Source of the DNA: Lautropia sp.
GTDB lineage: Bacteria; Pseudomonadota; Gammaproteobacteria; Burkholderiales; Burkholderiaceae_E
Length of the DNA stretch: 64,000 nucleotides
Assembly: GCA_030532895.1 (NCBI GenBank)
Contig: JAUNKF010000012.1
Span: 4,375 to 68,374 of the forward strand
Direction of reading: 5' to 3'
Positions 27,536 through 37,225 of the stretch are shown piece after piece (the stretch's first letter is position 1; each line of letters opens with the position of its first letter). Position numbers and translations under genes: made by a program. The notes below the pieces were generated by a model that worked only from the letters and a program-made list of their open reading frames with translations, was not told the origin of the DNA and searched no databases.

Positions 27536-28369
27536 ATGTTGACGAAAAAGTCTCTTGGGCAGGTGCTGTTGTTCTCTTCGGCGCTGGTACTGGCCGGGTG
27601 TGGCTCGCTGGGCGCGGGCGGCATGTTGAGCACGGGCAAGGATGCTTCTGCCGCCAAAGGCGGTGCGGCCGGCAGCACCAGTGTCAATGCCAATGATGCG
27701 CTGGAGCGTTGCGACTCGCCGCTCGGCACGATCGCGATGGACGATGGCCGTAATCAGGATTGGTATTACGCCTTTGGTGCCGCCACGAAGGTGACGACGA
27801 TCGAACCGTTGCTGCGGGTGGCCGTGCAGCAATCGAACTGCTTCGTCATCACCTCGATCGGCAACACCCGAACGGAAGGGAAGATTTCCCGCATCACCGA
27901 CAAGCAGCGCAACTCGGGCGAGTTTCGTGCCGGCTCCAAGCAGCAAAAGGGTCAGCGCGTGGCGGCCGACTACCTGATGGAGCCGTCCATCGTGATCGAC
28001 AATGATTCGACTGGCAGGGTGGCAGGTGGTCTGGCCGGATTCCTGCCAGGGGCGCTGGCCGGGCTGGCCGGTGCGCTGGAGTCGAAGGTGTCGGTGGTGA
28101 CGCTCAGTCTGTATGACATTCGCTCGGGGGTGCAGATCGCCGTGTCGGAAGGCAATGCAACGGCCACGAACTATGGGGCTGCGGTCGGTGCACTGACTGG
28201 CGGTGTCGGCGGGGCACTGGGTGGTTTCTCGCGCACGCCAGAGGGCAAGGCCACCGTGGCGGCCTTCATGGATGCTTACAACAACATGGTCATTTCGTTG
28301 CGCAACTACAAGGCGCAGACCGTCAAGGGCGGCCTGGGTCGTGGCGGCCGCCTGAAGGTGGCGGACTGA
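27536..28369 (+). CDS. CsgG/HfaB-like lipoprotein
   Basis: A 277-residue lipoprotein (lipobox VLAGC) resembling CsgG/HfaB, the family of outer-membrane secretion or assembly lipoproteins. Matching features are VTTIEPLLRVAVQQSNCF, ADYLMEPSIVI, SLYDIRSGVQIAVSEG and FMDAYNNMVISLRN. Two Gly-rich segments (VAGGLAGFLPGALAGLAG and GALTGGVGGALGGF) could be membrane-interacting. No curli or holdfast genes are near, so its cargo is unknown. AAGGAG precedes the ATG at 27536. Family assignment is by pattern and moderately sure. Confidence 0.68.
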   Translation: MLTKKSLGQVLLFSSALVLAGCGSLGAGGMLSTGKDASAAKGGAAGSTSVNANDALERCDSPLGTIAMDDGRNQDWYYAFGAATKVTTIEPLLRVAVQQSNCFVITSIGNTRTEGKISRITDKQRNSGEFRAGSKQQKGQRVAADYLMEPSIVIDNDSTGRVAGGLAGFLPGALAGLAGALESKVSVVTLSLYDIRSGVQIAVSEGNATATNYGAAVGALTGGVGGALGGFSRTPEGKATVAAFMDAYNNMVISLRNYKAQTVKGGLGRGGRLKVAD

Positions 28370-28478
28370 TCAAAATGACGGTCTGATGGTGTCTGACATC
28401 ATCGGGCCGTCTGATCCCGAGACCGGATGGGGGGACGACTTGCTGTCCAATGACAGGCACCAATCCCCATGACCCATG

Positions 28479-28523
28479 AAAAAGGCCGTGTGGTTCACCG
28501 AAGTGAGTGCCACACGGCCTTTT
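28479..28523. terminator. bidirectional rho-independent terminator
   Basis: AAAAAGGCCGTGTGG ... CCACACGGCCTTTT with an inner TTCAC/GTGAG stem, flanked by A and T runs on either side, lies between the convergent CsgG-like and groEL genes. It should work in both directions. Confidence 0.88.
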
Positions 28524-28625
28524 CGTGTCTGAAGCTTTGGGACAACCCGGCACCTGTCGCTTGTGTCGACGGATGCTGCTGAACCGGCACGGCGTACCGT
28601 GCCGGTCGGGTTGCCGGACAGGGGT

Positions 28626-30314
<1,689 letters not shown>

Positions 30315-30602
30315 TTACTGGACGATGGCCATGATGTCTTCTTCGCGCATCACGAGCAGCTCTTCGCCGTCGACCTTCACGGTCTGACCGGAGTACTTGC
30401 CGAAGAGCACCTTGTCGCCGACCTTCACGGCCAGCGGACGAGCCTTGCCGTCGTCACCGATCTTGCCGTCGCCCACGGCGAGCACTTCGCCCTGATCGGG
30501 CTTTTCGGCTGCGTTCTCGGGCAGCACGATGCCGGAGGCGGTCTTACGCTCGTTGTCGAGGCGCTTGATGATGACGCGGTCATGCAAGGGGCGCAGTTTC
30601 AT
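30315..30602 (-). CDS. groES: co-chaperonin GroES
   Basis: 10-kDa co-chaperonin, 95 residues: [16 protein letters not shown], mobile loop [18 protein letters not shown] and C-terminal [14 protein letters not shown]. It caps the GroEL ring. CAGGAG precedes the ATG. It is the first gene of the heat-shock operon, with an unusually long leader of about 335 nt back to the promoter. Confidence 0.98.
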   Translation of the reverse strand: MKLRPLHDRVIIKRLDNERKTASGIVLPENAAEKPDQGEVLAVGDGKIGDDGKARPLAVKVGDKVLFGKYSGQTVKVDGEELLVMREEDIMAIVQ

Positions 30603-30918
30603 TCAGTTCACTCCTGAATAGGGTTCTAGACGATGGGGTTTTGCCGGCCCGCGGGAGCAGGCCGACGTGTGATGTGATCGAAGCTGAGGGTGCCATGCTG
30701 AAAAACAAGTCCCTGGCAGAAAAATTTTTTCAGCCAGACTGCCGAGGTGGCTGCTTGACAGGCCGACACTGTCTGCCACCACGGGCGGTGAAGGGCCTGT
30801 GGACGCAAGCGTCGGGGCCAGTGGTGTCATCTGTTGCCCCTTTCAGGATGTCCCTCTGACGAAGACCAGGACGAGGCCGAGACAGCGTCCTGGCCTGCCA
30901 GGGGCCGAGACGCATGCG
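30603..30918 (-). other. long groES 5' leader
   Basis: About 316 bp between the CIRCE box and groES without a convincing gene. A 21-bp near-palindrome (GGCAGAAAAA/TTTTTTCAGCC, 30715-30735) lies in it. A second, sigma32-type promoter was looked for; CTTGTTT about 20 bp from CACCCTCA is too weak to call. Confidence 0.45.
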
Positions 30919-30945
30919 TTAGCACTCGTAGCTGGAGAGTGCTAA
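30919..30945 (-). promoter_or_regulatory. CIRCE element (HrcA operator)
   Basis: TTAGCACTC, nine bases, GAGTGCTAA: a perfect match to the CIRCE consensus bound by the heat-shock repressor HrcA. It begins at the last base of the -10 box, so bound HrcA would block initiation. Confidence 0.97.
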
Positions 30946-30974
30946 TAATAGTCAGCCGGAGGGGGTGGATGCAA
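30945..30974 (-). promoter_or_regulatory. sigma70-like groESL promoter
   Basis: On the minus strand, -35 TTGCAT (30969-30974), an 18-bp spacer and -10 TATTAT (30945-30950) abut the CIRCE box. The predicted start lies inside CIRCE, the usual arrangement. Confidence 0.8.
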
Positions 30975-31212
30975 CCCGCTCGAGCGATCAGGGCGTTCCC
31001 TGCACCGATGCATCCTCGCCATGGCCCCACTCTGGGCATGGATGACGGCGTGCCGGCGGCTCAGGCCGTGTGTGGTGATTCTGCCAACATCATGGCTGAC
31101 GTCGTGTCTTCTGTCGGGTAACAGCATTCGTCTGTCCTGGTTGAACTGCAACTGTTGCCCTGCAACCGCACCATTGCCTTTTCTTCGGTATGGATAGGGT
31201 GTAGGGCGTGCA

Positions 31213-32934
31213 ATGAAGTGGCGTTGGCAAGGCGGCTCAGGCGCTTGGGCGGTAGGCATCGCACGGGTTCTGGAGGCCAGGTGGGGGTCTGAAGGCCCAG
31301 GCTGTGGCCCGGCACTCAGGACGGGTGGCTTGGACGCGCGTCCGGTGTGGCAGCGCGCCACTCGAACCGCAGTGCCATGCGGGGGACTTCGCCAGGGTGT
31401 GGTGGTGGCAGGGATGCTGGCATTGTTGTCTGCCACACCGTTGAAGGCGCAGGAGGCACCTGCCGTCCGGATACTCTCCCCGTCGCAATTGCATGGCAAG
31501 GCTGATGGCGCCATTCGCATGGCGGCCATGTTCGAGTGGCCGATGACCGACACGGCTGAGCGGGCACGCTTGTCGGAAGACGCGATGACGACGCTGGCCA
31601 CACGCACGCTGACCATGTCGGGCATTGATCCGAAGGCGTTCGGTCTGGTGGTGCAACCACTGGGTGAGGGACGTTTGCGGGTGAATCATCAGGGCACGCG
31701 GGCCTTCAACCCGGCCTCGACGATGAAGCTCGTGACCACGCACGCAGCATTGTCGATGCTTGGGCCGGATTACCACTGGGCCACGCGCTTTCACACGAAG
31801 GGCACGCTGAAGGATGGTGTGTTGACGGGGGACCTGATCATTCAGGGCGGTGGGGATCCCCGGTTGCTGATCGAGGATTTGCGGGCGCTGATCGCGGACA
31901 TGCGTGCTGGTGGCCTGCACACGATCAAGGGCAATCTGCTGATCGATGACAGTCGCTTCTCGGCCAAGCCCGGTTCGGTACGCGCTTTCGATGGGGATGC
32001 GTCTCAGGCTTATAACGTGCAGCCCTATGCAGCGCTGATGAATTTCAAGGCCACGCGGTTGATGGCCGACCCGAAAAGCCGGCGGCTGACGGTCGATCCG
32101 CCGCTGGCTGACGTGCAGTTGCGCTATGACGTGAAGGTGTTGAAAGGGCGTTGCCGCCCCGGCGTCACGCGGCTGGGCGTGAAGGAGAGCGTCAGCAAGA
32201 ACGGCAAGCCCGTCATCTCGGTGAAGGGCACGCAGGTGCGGGCTTGCGGTGCGCAGCAGTTTTATGCAGCGGTGCTCGACCATCAGCAGTTCGTGCATGG
32301 CATCTTCAAGGCGGCGTGGCAGGAAATGGGGGGCAAGTTTTCTGGCAGGACGCTGATCCGTTCGGGGGCCGCCGCCCAGTCCGTGCCCTATCTGACCTGG
32401 CTGTCCTCGCGGAATTTGGGCGAGGTGGTGCACGACATCAACAAGTTCAGCAATAACGTGATGACGCGGATGTTGCTCCTGGAGATGGCTGCGGTGAAGG
32501 GTCAGGGGGCCTTGTCATCGGATGCCGCTGGCCGGTGGCTGCATCGCTGGTATCAGGGGCAGGGCCTGGCGATGCCGTCGCTGGTGGTGGAGAATGGCTC
32601 GGGGCTGTCACGGCTTGAGCGCATTTCGGCTGCCGACATGGTGGCCATGCTGACATTGGCCGCCCGGTCGCAGACGGCACGGTGGTTCGAGGCTTCGCTG
32701 CCGGTGGTGGGCATCGACGGCACGATGCGCACCCGGTTGCGCCATGATCCGGTGGCCGGGCAGGCCCAGATCAAGACCGGTACCTTGAACGATGTGCGTG
32801 CCATTGCCGGTTATGTCACGGCCGCCTCTGGCCAGCGTTATGCGGTGTCGTTGATGATCAATGGGCATTTCGAGGCACGACGCGCATTGGCCGCGCAGGA
32901 CGAGCTGCTACGCTGGGTGTATCAGAACGGTTAG
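31213..32934 (+). CDS. dacB: D-alanyl-D-alanine carboxypeptidase/endopeptidase (PBP4 type)
   Basis: Periplasmic class-C low-molecular-weight penicillin-binding protein that trims and cleaves peptidoglycan cross-links. The active-site motifs are STMK in NPASTMKLVTT, SNN in KFSNNVMTR and KTG in QIKTGTLNDV; the large inserted domain of PBP4 lies between the first two. A signal-like segment VVVAGMLALLSATPLKAQ is preceded by about 60 residues if the ATG at 31213 is used, too long for a normal n-region. A GTG just before that segment (about 31399) may be the true start. Divergent from groESL. Confidence 0.9.
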   Translation: MKWRWQGGSGAWAVGIARVLEARWGSEGPGCGPALRTGGLDARPVWQRATRTAVPCGGLRQGVVVAGMLALLSATPLKAQEAPAVRILSPSQLHGKADGAIRMAAMFEWPMTDTAERARLSEDAMTTLATRTLTMSGIDPKAFGLVVQPLGEGRLRVNHQGTRAFNPASTMKLVTTHAALSMLGPDYHWATRFHTKGTLKDGVLTGDLIIQGGGDPRLLIEDLRALIADMRAGGLHTIKGNLLIDDSRFSAKPGSVRAFDGDASQAYNVQPYAALMNFKATRLMADPKSRRLTVDPPLADVQLRYDVKVLKGRCRPGVTRLGVKESVSKNGKPVISVKGTQVRACGAQQFYAAVLDHQQFVHGIFKAAWQEMGGKFSGRTLIRSGAAAQSVPYLTWLSSRNLGEVVHDINKFSNNVMTRMLLLEMAAVKGQGALSSDAAGRWLHRWYQGQGLAMPSLVVENGSGLSRLERISAADMVAMLTLAARSQTARWFEASLPVVGIDGTMRTRLRHDPVAGQAQIKTGTLNDVRAIAGYVTAASGQRYAVSLMINGHFEARRALAAQDELLRWVYQNG

Positions 32935-32983
32935 CGCATGTCATGCGCTCATTCGTCCGCGCGAAAGCCCCGCCGGGCGTGCA
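32932..32983 (+). repeat. copy of dispersed palindromic repeat end
   Basis: TAGCGCATGTCATGCGCTCA and what follows, to GGGCGTGCA, align with about 80% identity, by eye, to the right end of the 294-bp element at 55121. The element's TAG is the dacB stop codon. Confidence 0.65.
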
Positions 32984-33102
32984 CGATCCGCTCTGGTGCG
33001 TGTCACGCATCGATGTGTGGGCGAGCAGTCTCCGGGCAGGTGTGATGAACTTGTCGCAGGGATGACAGTTGATCACACGTGCCAGTGGCGGTCGGGAGCA
33101 CG

Positions 33103-35040
33103 TCACAGGTGCTGACGAGTGGGTTTGAGAAGCTGAACGAAGCGCAGTAACGCCTGAGCGCCGCTTTTCAACGCTGCACGGAAGCGATCCACATCCGTCT
33201 GTTGGTCTGCTGTGTGGCTGATCGTGATCAGCCAGCCAGCGGGCGTCATCGTGTAATTGATGCCCAGTCCGCCGGTTGAGGTTGGCGCAAAACCGAAATT
33301 GATCGTGATGCTGTCATCGCCCACCGTGGAGGTGGACAGGAAGTCGGTCGTGAAGCGCCGATAGCCATCGTCGGTGTAGAGAGCCGGCATCGGCAGCTGC
33401 TGTTTGAGGGCCATCTGTTGCAGACCGAGCAATTGCCGGTTGGGGCCAAGTCCCTGTTTGCAGATCTTGATGCGGGCCTTGTGCTCGTGCAGCGCCGCCT
33501 TGAAGTAGGTGACTGTCGTCGAATCGGGATCGGCATGCTGGTTGGTTGAGGGGCTTTCCTGAGGATGTTGGAAATCCAGCCCCTTTTGGTGCCAATGCTG
33601 CACGAAACGCAGGGATTCCACGGAGACCGGGCGCACGCACTCGGTTCGGCCCCGCTGAAAGTGGCTGACATCGACCGCTTCGTAAGTGTTGCGTACTTGT
33701 CCCCACGTGTGCAGCTGGGCGTATTGCAATAAAAACTGCACGAGTGCATCCTGGCTGATTCCTGACGGAATCGTGTAGTCGTCGAAGGGCATGCGCAGGG
33801 TGCTGATCCGCATCTGGCCTGCTCGCTTCGCATAGCGCTCGAACCAGATGGGCCAGTTCGCTTTCAGCGTATCGTCCAGTACCCAGTCGTGCCGCTGCAG
33901 GCCGATGTCCTCGGCAATGTCCTCGGCAATGTCACCGGCCGGGCCGCCATGTGCACCGGGCATGCCTGGGGTGCCGAGGGCGTTTTTCGCCATGCCGGGG
34001 GATGGGTTGCGCTCTGGCGTCGACGCTTTGTCGGGCGTTGTGGGGGCAGAGGGAGCCGATGGGATCGAGGGCATTGGCCGGTGTACCGGTTGGGCTGGTA
34101 GCTTCTGGCGGGCAAGCCGGATGGCAGCTTGCAGCGTGCCACCGTCCTGTGCCGTGTGTTCGCTGTGCGCATAAAGCCGCCGGGTGGCGAGGTTGTAGCG
34201 CAGCGTGATGGGCTTGTGACACCAGAAGCCCTGGGTAGGGGCGAAGGTGGCATCACTCAGGTCGTGGTCTTCGTCGAGTGCTTCATCGACCAGCACGACA
34301 TGGAACAGATCCTTGGCCAGATGCCGGATCAGCTCGGCGTTGTTCGGATGGGCACCGAGGCGGGCAAAGGCATTGGCCGCTTCGTCGCGTGGCAGGAAGC
34401 TGGGAACGCCCACGGGGAAGGGGTTGGCGTCGGGGGCTTGGAGGATGTGCATGAGCGCCGCCTGGAAAACCTCGGCAGATCGGGCTTCGTGATAGGTGTC
34501 CAGGGCAAGCAGCCGGTAGTAATGTCCCCGATGGAAAATGCCGATGTAATGGCCGCCGGTGGGGTGGATGAAATAGTCATCGACCTGAGGCCGAGGGATG
34601 CGGCTGGCACCTTTCAGGATGGCCCACTGGTGCATGCAACATGGGGTGCCCTGCGGTGTGAGCGTGGGCTTGATCCGACCGTGCTGGTAGTCGGCGCAGA
34701 CAGCAGTCAGTGCCGCGATCCAGTCAGCGAGCGAATGATCAGCCGTTTGCAGCTGGAACCCAACGTTGCTGACGAGCGGTAGTGGCTCGCGCCCGGCCAG
34801 ATAGCTGGTGAGCCAGGTGTCGATCAGCCAGCTCTTGCCGGCGTGCATCATGTCGTGATCGAAGCGATGCAGCGCTTCATGCAGGCGCACACCATCGTTC
34901 GCCTGAAAGGCTTGAACGATGGCTGTCGTTTTGGCGAGTTCATCGGCCGACAACAAGGGTTGCACTTGCTCCAGATAGCGCTGGCAGCTGTCATCGAGTT
35001 CGGCAATGGGTAAACGGGGCAGGTGGGGGTTGGCAGACAT
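33103..35040 (-). CDS. carnitine/choline O-acyltransferase
   Basis: A 645-residue member of the choline/carnitine acyltransferase family, which moves acyl groups between CoA and carnitine (or choline). Recognised parts: LPRLPIAELDDSCQRYLEQV near the N-terminus; SEHTAQDG, with the catalytic His in the place of the YEHAAAEG motif of animal carnitine acetyltransferase; the substrate-binding stretch TYEAVDVSHFQRGRTE; and LSTSTV near the C-terminus. Length matches the eukaryotic enzymes. A Pro/Ala/Gly-rich insertion (about 320-380) follows the catalytic His region. Bacterial members are uncommon. It is downstream of a BCCT transporter gene and a small membrane ORF on the same strand, so imported carnitine, choline or betaine is the probable acyl acceptor or source. 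Confidence 0.83.
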   Translation of the reverse strand: MSANPHLPRLPIAELDDSCQRYLEQVQPLLSADELAKTTAIVQAFQANDGVRLHEALHRFDHDMMHAGKSWLIDTWLTSYLAGREPLPLVSNVGFQLQTADHSLADWIAALTAVCADYQHGRIKPTLTPQGTPCCMHQWAILKGASRIPRPQVDDYFIHPTGGHYIGIFHRGHYYRLLALDTYHEARSAEVFQAALMHILQAPDANPFPVGVPSFLPRDEAANAFARLGAHPNNAELIRHLAKDLFHVVLVDEALDEDHDLSDATFAPTQGFWCHKPITLRYNLATRRLYAHSEHTAQDGGTLQAAIRLARQKLPAQPVHRPMPSIPSAPSAPTTPDKASTPERNPSPGMAKNALGTPGMPGAHGGPAGDIAEDIAEDIGLQRHDWVLDDTLKANWPIWFERYAKRAGQMRISTLRMPFDDYTIPSGISQDALVQFLLQYAQLHTWGQVRNTYEAVDVSHFQRGRTECVRPVSVESLRFVQHWHQKGLDFQHPQESPSTNQHADPDSTTVTYFKAALHEHKARIKICKQGLGPNRQLLGLQQMALKQQLPMPALYTDDGYRRFTTDFLSTSTVGDDSITINFGFAPTSTGGLGINYTMTPAGWLITISHTADQQTDVDRFRAALKSGAQALLRFVQLLKPTRQHL

Positions 35041-35135
35041 GATGACGAAGTCAAGGATAGGGTGTCAGGGCGCTTGAGCTGGCACCGGGTGGTGAGGATG
35101 GGCGGGACGGTCATGCAGGCGTGCGTTTCGTGCGC

Positions 35136-35276
35136 TCAGCATGGTTCATCCTCGTCTTGCTCGAAAAAGGCGAGCTTGATCACATAGGCCAAAAAGCCCA
35201 GTGTCAGCAGCAGCATCAGTGTTTCGATCAGGTTGTCCTGGATCGGCTGGTTCCAGTAGAGCAGGGCTTTTTTCAT
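35136..35276 (-). CDS. 46-residue single-span membrane peptide
   Basis: A short frame from ATG 35276 to TGA 35136: MKKALLYWNQPIQDN, then one hydrophobic helix (LIETLMLLLTLGFLAYVIKL) and an acidic tail FFEQDEDEPC. The charge layout suits a single-span inner-membrane protein. It lies between the BCCT transporter and the acyltransferase, all on the minus strand. No clear Shine-Dalgarno is seen. No family is known to me; coding status is inferred from composition and position. Confidence 0.5.
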   Translation of the reverse strand: MKKALLYWNQPIQDNLIETLMLLLTLGFLAYVIKLAFFEQDEDEPC

Positions 35277-35392
35277 GGCGAGTTTTGGCAAGTGTGGCGT
35301 GCAAACCGTGTTTGTGGACAGCCATTTGAGAAACTTTCAACCAGCGAAGAGACTGTCAACCAGCGCGGGGACGAATCCGCTCATCACATGCG

Positions 35393-37009
35393 TTATGGTT
35401 GAAGTGATGAGAGGGGCGGTCTGCTTTGGTGCCGGGTCCGGTTTTGGGTGTCTCGTCGCAGCTGGCGCCACAGGGCCGCCAGCCATAGATAGAAAATGAA
35501 CACGAAGGGGAACCCTGCAAAGGAGCCGACCGCCTTGATGCCTTCGATCCGGCCGGTGACGATGACGGCGTAGCTGATCAGTGTCATCAGGATGCACCAG
35601 ACAGCGGCGCGGAAGCGGTTTTCCCGCTGCCCGTCCTCGCTACTCATGATGCCAAGCGAAATGGCGGCGCTTACGATCGAGGTGACGATGAAACCGAGAA
35701 AGAGTGCCACCGTCACAGGTTTGGTGGCCACTGCCAGTGGCAGCATGTTGAGCAGGTGGTAGAAGGTGCCTTCATAGTCGCCTTGGTTGGCGATCTCGGC
35801 GAGTTTGCCCGTACCCTCGATCGTGTCGAGCAGGCTGAAGCCCGAGAACACGCTGAACCAGATCAGGATGAAACCCGTGGGTACCAGCACCGAGGCGAGC
35901 ACGAACTCGCGTAGGGTGCGTCCTTTGGAAATTTTTGCAAGAAACACCCCGACGAAAGGCGCCCACGTGATCCACCACACCCAGTAGGTCATCGGATACC
36001 AGACTACCCAGTCTCGTGCGTGAAAAAGGTACAGCTCGAAGGAATGAGGTATGGTCTGCGTGAGGATGTTGCCCAGCGTGACGGTCATCGTGCTGAGGAA
36101 ATAATGCGTCGGCCCTGTGACGAAGACGAAGCAGAGCAGGCAGAGTGACAGGGCCACGGTGACATCGCCCAGACGGCGCATGCCTTTCTGGATGGGTAGC
36201 AGGGCACCGATGGTGCACAGGATGGCCAGTGCCACGAGCAGCAGGGTTTTCCACCCGATGGCCTCGAAGCTCAGCCCCGTGATGATGCCCAGCCCTGAGG
36301 CAATTTGCTGCACTGCCATGGCGATGGAGGAGGACACCGACATGGCGATCGACAGGATGGCCAGTCCCGTGACCAGCACACCCAAGGGGTTGGCCCAGCG
36401 CTTATGGCCGAAGGCGTGCTGCAAGGGGGCTGCCGGTGTGCATTCGGTACCATGTTCATAGGCGAAATAGGCCATGACGAGGCCGGCCATCATGTAGATC
36501 GCCCAGGCGGGTAGTCCCCAGACGTGCAGCGCCAGACTCATGGCGTTGCCGACCTGCTCATGAACGGGCAGGTGGGTGGCGTTGGCCCCGATGGGGGACT
36601 GAAAATAGTGCCAGAGTGCTTCGATCGGCCCAAAGAACACGATGCCGACACCAATACCTGCCGTGAACAGCATGTTCATCCACGATGGAAGGGAATAATC
36701 AGGTACGGCCTCCGCGCCGCCCAACCGGATGTGGGCAAAGCGCGGCGAGAGGGCCACCACCAGGCCGACGGCCAGTGTCAGGAGTGGTAGCCACATGATC
36801 AGCCAGTCGAATTTCAGATAGAAGAACGAGCTGATGTTGGCGACGGAGCCTGTCAGCAGGGTGGGGTCGATGACGGCAGTGGCCGCCATCAGGCCCACGA
36901 GCAGGGCCGTCCACTGAAAATAGGCCGGTCGTCGGGGCAGGCGCTTGTCTGAAGGGGGCGTGGCTGAGGCCGACCGGGAGGTTGGGGGTGTGCTGTCGTG
37001 ATCGGGCAT
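35393..37009 (-). CDS. BCCT-family betaine/carnitine/choline transporter
   Basis: A 538-residue, 12-helix secondary transporter of quaternary amines. Family signatures are SWMNMLFTAGIGVGIVFFGP, HVWGLPAWAIY and the aromatic box region WYPMTYWVWWITWAPFVGVF followed by ISKGRTLREF. It imports glycine betaine, choline or carnitine; which one cannot be told. The N-terminus is a hydrophilic Pro/Ser tail. A ten-base direct repeat, TCAACCAGCG (about 35337 and 35356), lies just after its stop. It is probably transcribed with the small membrane ORF and the acyltransferase downstream. Confidence 0.93.
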   Translation of the reverse strand: MPDHDSTPPTSRSASATPPSDKRLPRRPAYFQWTALLVGLMAATAVIDPTLLTGSVANISSFFYLKFDWLIMWLPLLTLAVGLVVALSPRFAHIRLGGAEAVPDYSLPSWMNMLFTAGIGVGIVFFGPIEALWHYFQSPIGANATHLPVHEQVGNAMSLALHVWGLPAWAIYMMAGLVMAYFAYEHGTECTPAAPLQHAFGHKRWANPLGVLVTGLAILSIAMSVSSSIAMAVQQIASGLGIITGLSFEAIGWKTLLLVALAILCTIGALLPIQKGMRRLGDVTVALSLCLLCFVFVTGPTHYFLSTMTVTLGNILTQTIPHSFELYLFHARDWVVWYPMTYWVWWITWAPFVGVFLAKISKGRTLREFVLASVLVPTGFILIWFSVFSGFSLLDTIEGTGKLAEIANQGDYEGTFYHLLNMLPLAVATKPVTVALFLGFIVTSIVSAAISLGIMSSEDGQRENRFRAAVWCILMTLISYAVIVTGRIEGIKAVGSFAGFPFVFIFYLWLAALWRQLRRDTQNRTRHQSRPPLSSLQP

Positions 37010-37225
37010 GGGCAGATCCTCGGGTGGCCTGCATTGATTCTGTTGCGAATCGTTTTCTGCGCTGCGTCAATCTCGACTTCAGTGTGTGGCATTGGGCAAA
37101 CACCGACCATCCCGTTTTTGCCTCGACAGACATGGCTGAAGCTTGTTCTGATCCGGGTTTTCAGGGGGATGAACACGTACATGGCACGCCCCATGCATGG
37201 GGGCATGGTCAGCGCGCCGTGAGGG

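Noticed and set aside
30660..30700. sigma32-type promoter in the groES leader
   Set aside because: CTTGTTT and CACCCTCA are poor matches with imperfect spacing.
35337..35366. direct repeat TCAACCAGCG x2 as a CRISPR or operator
   Set aside because: Only two copies, 10 bases and short spacing; not an array, and no regulator is suggested.
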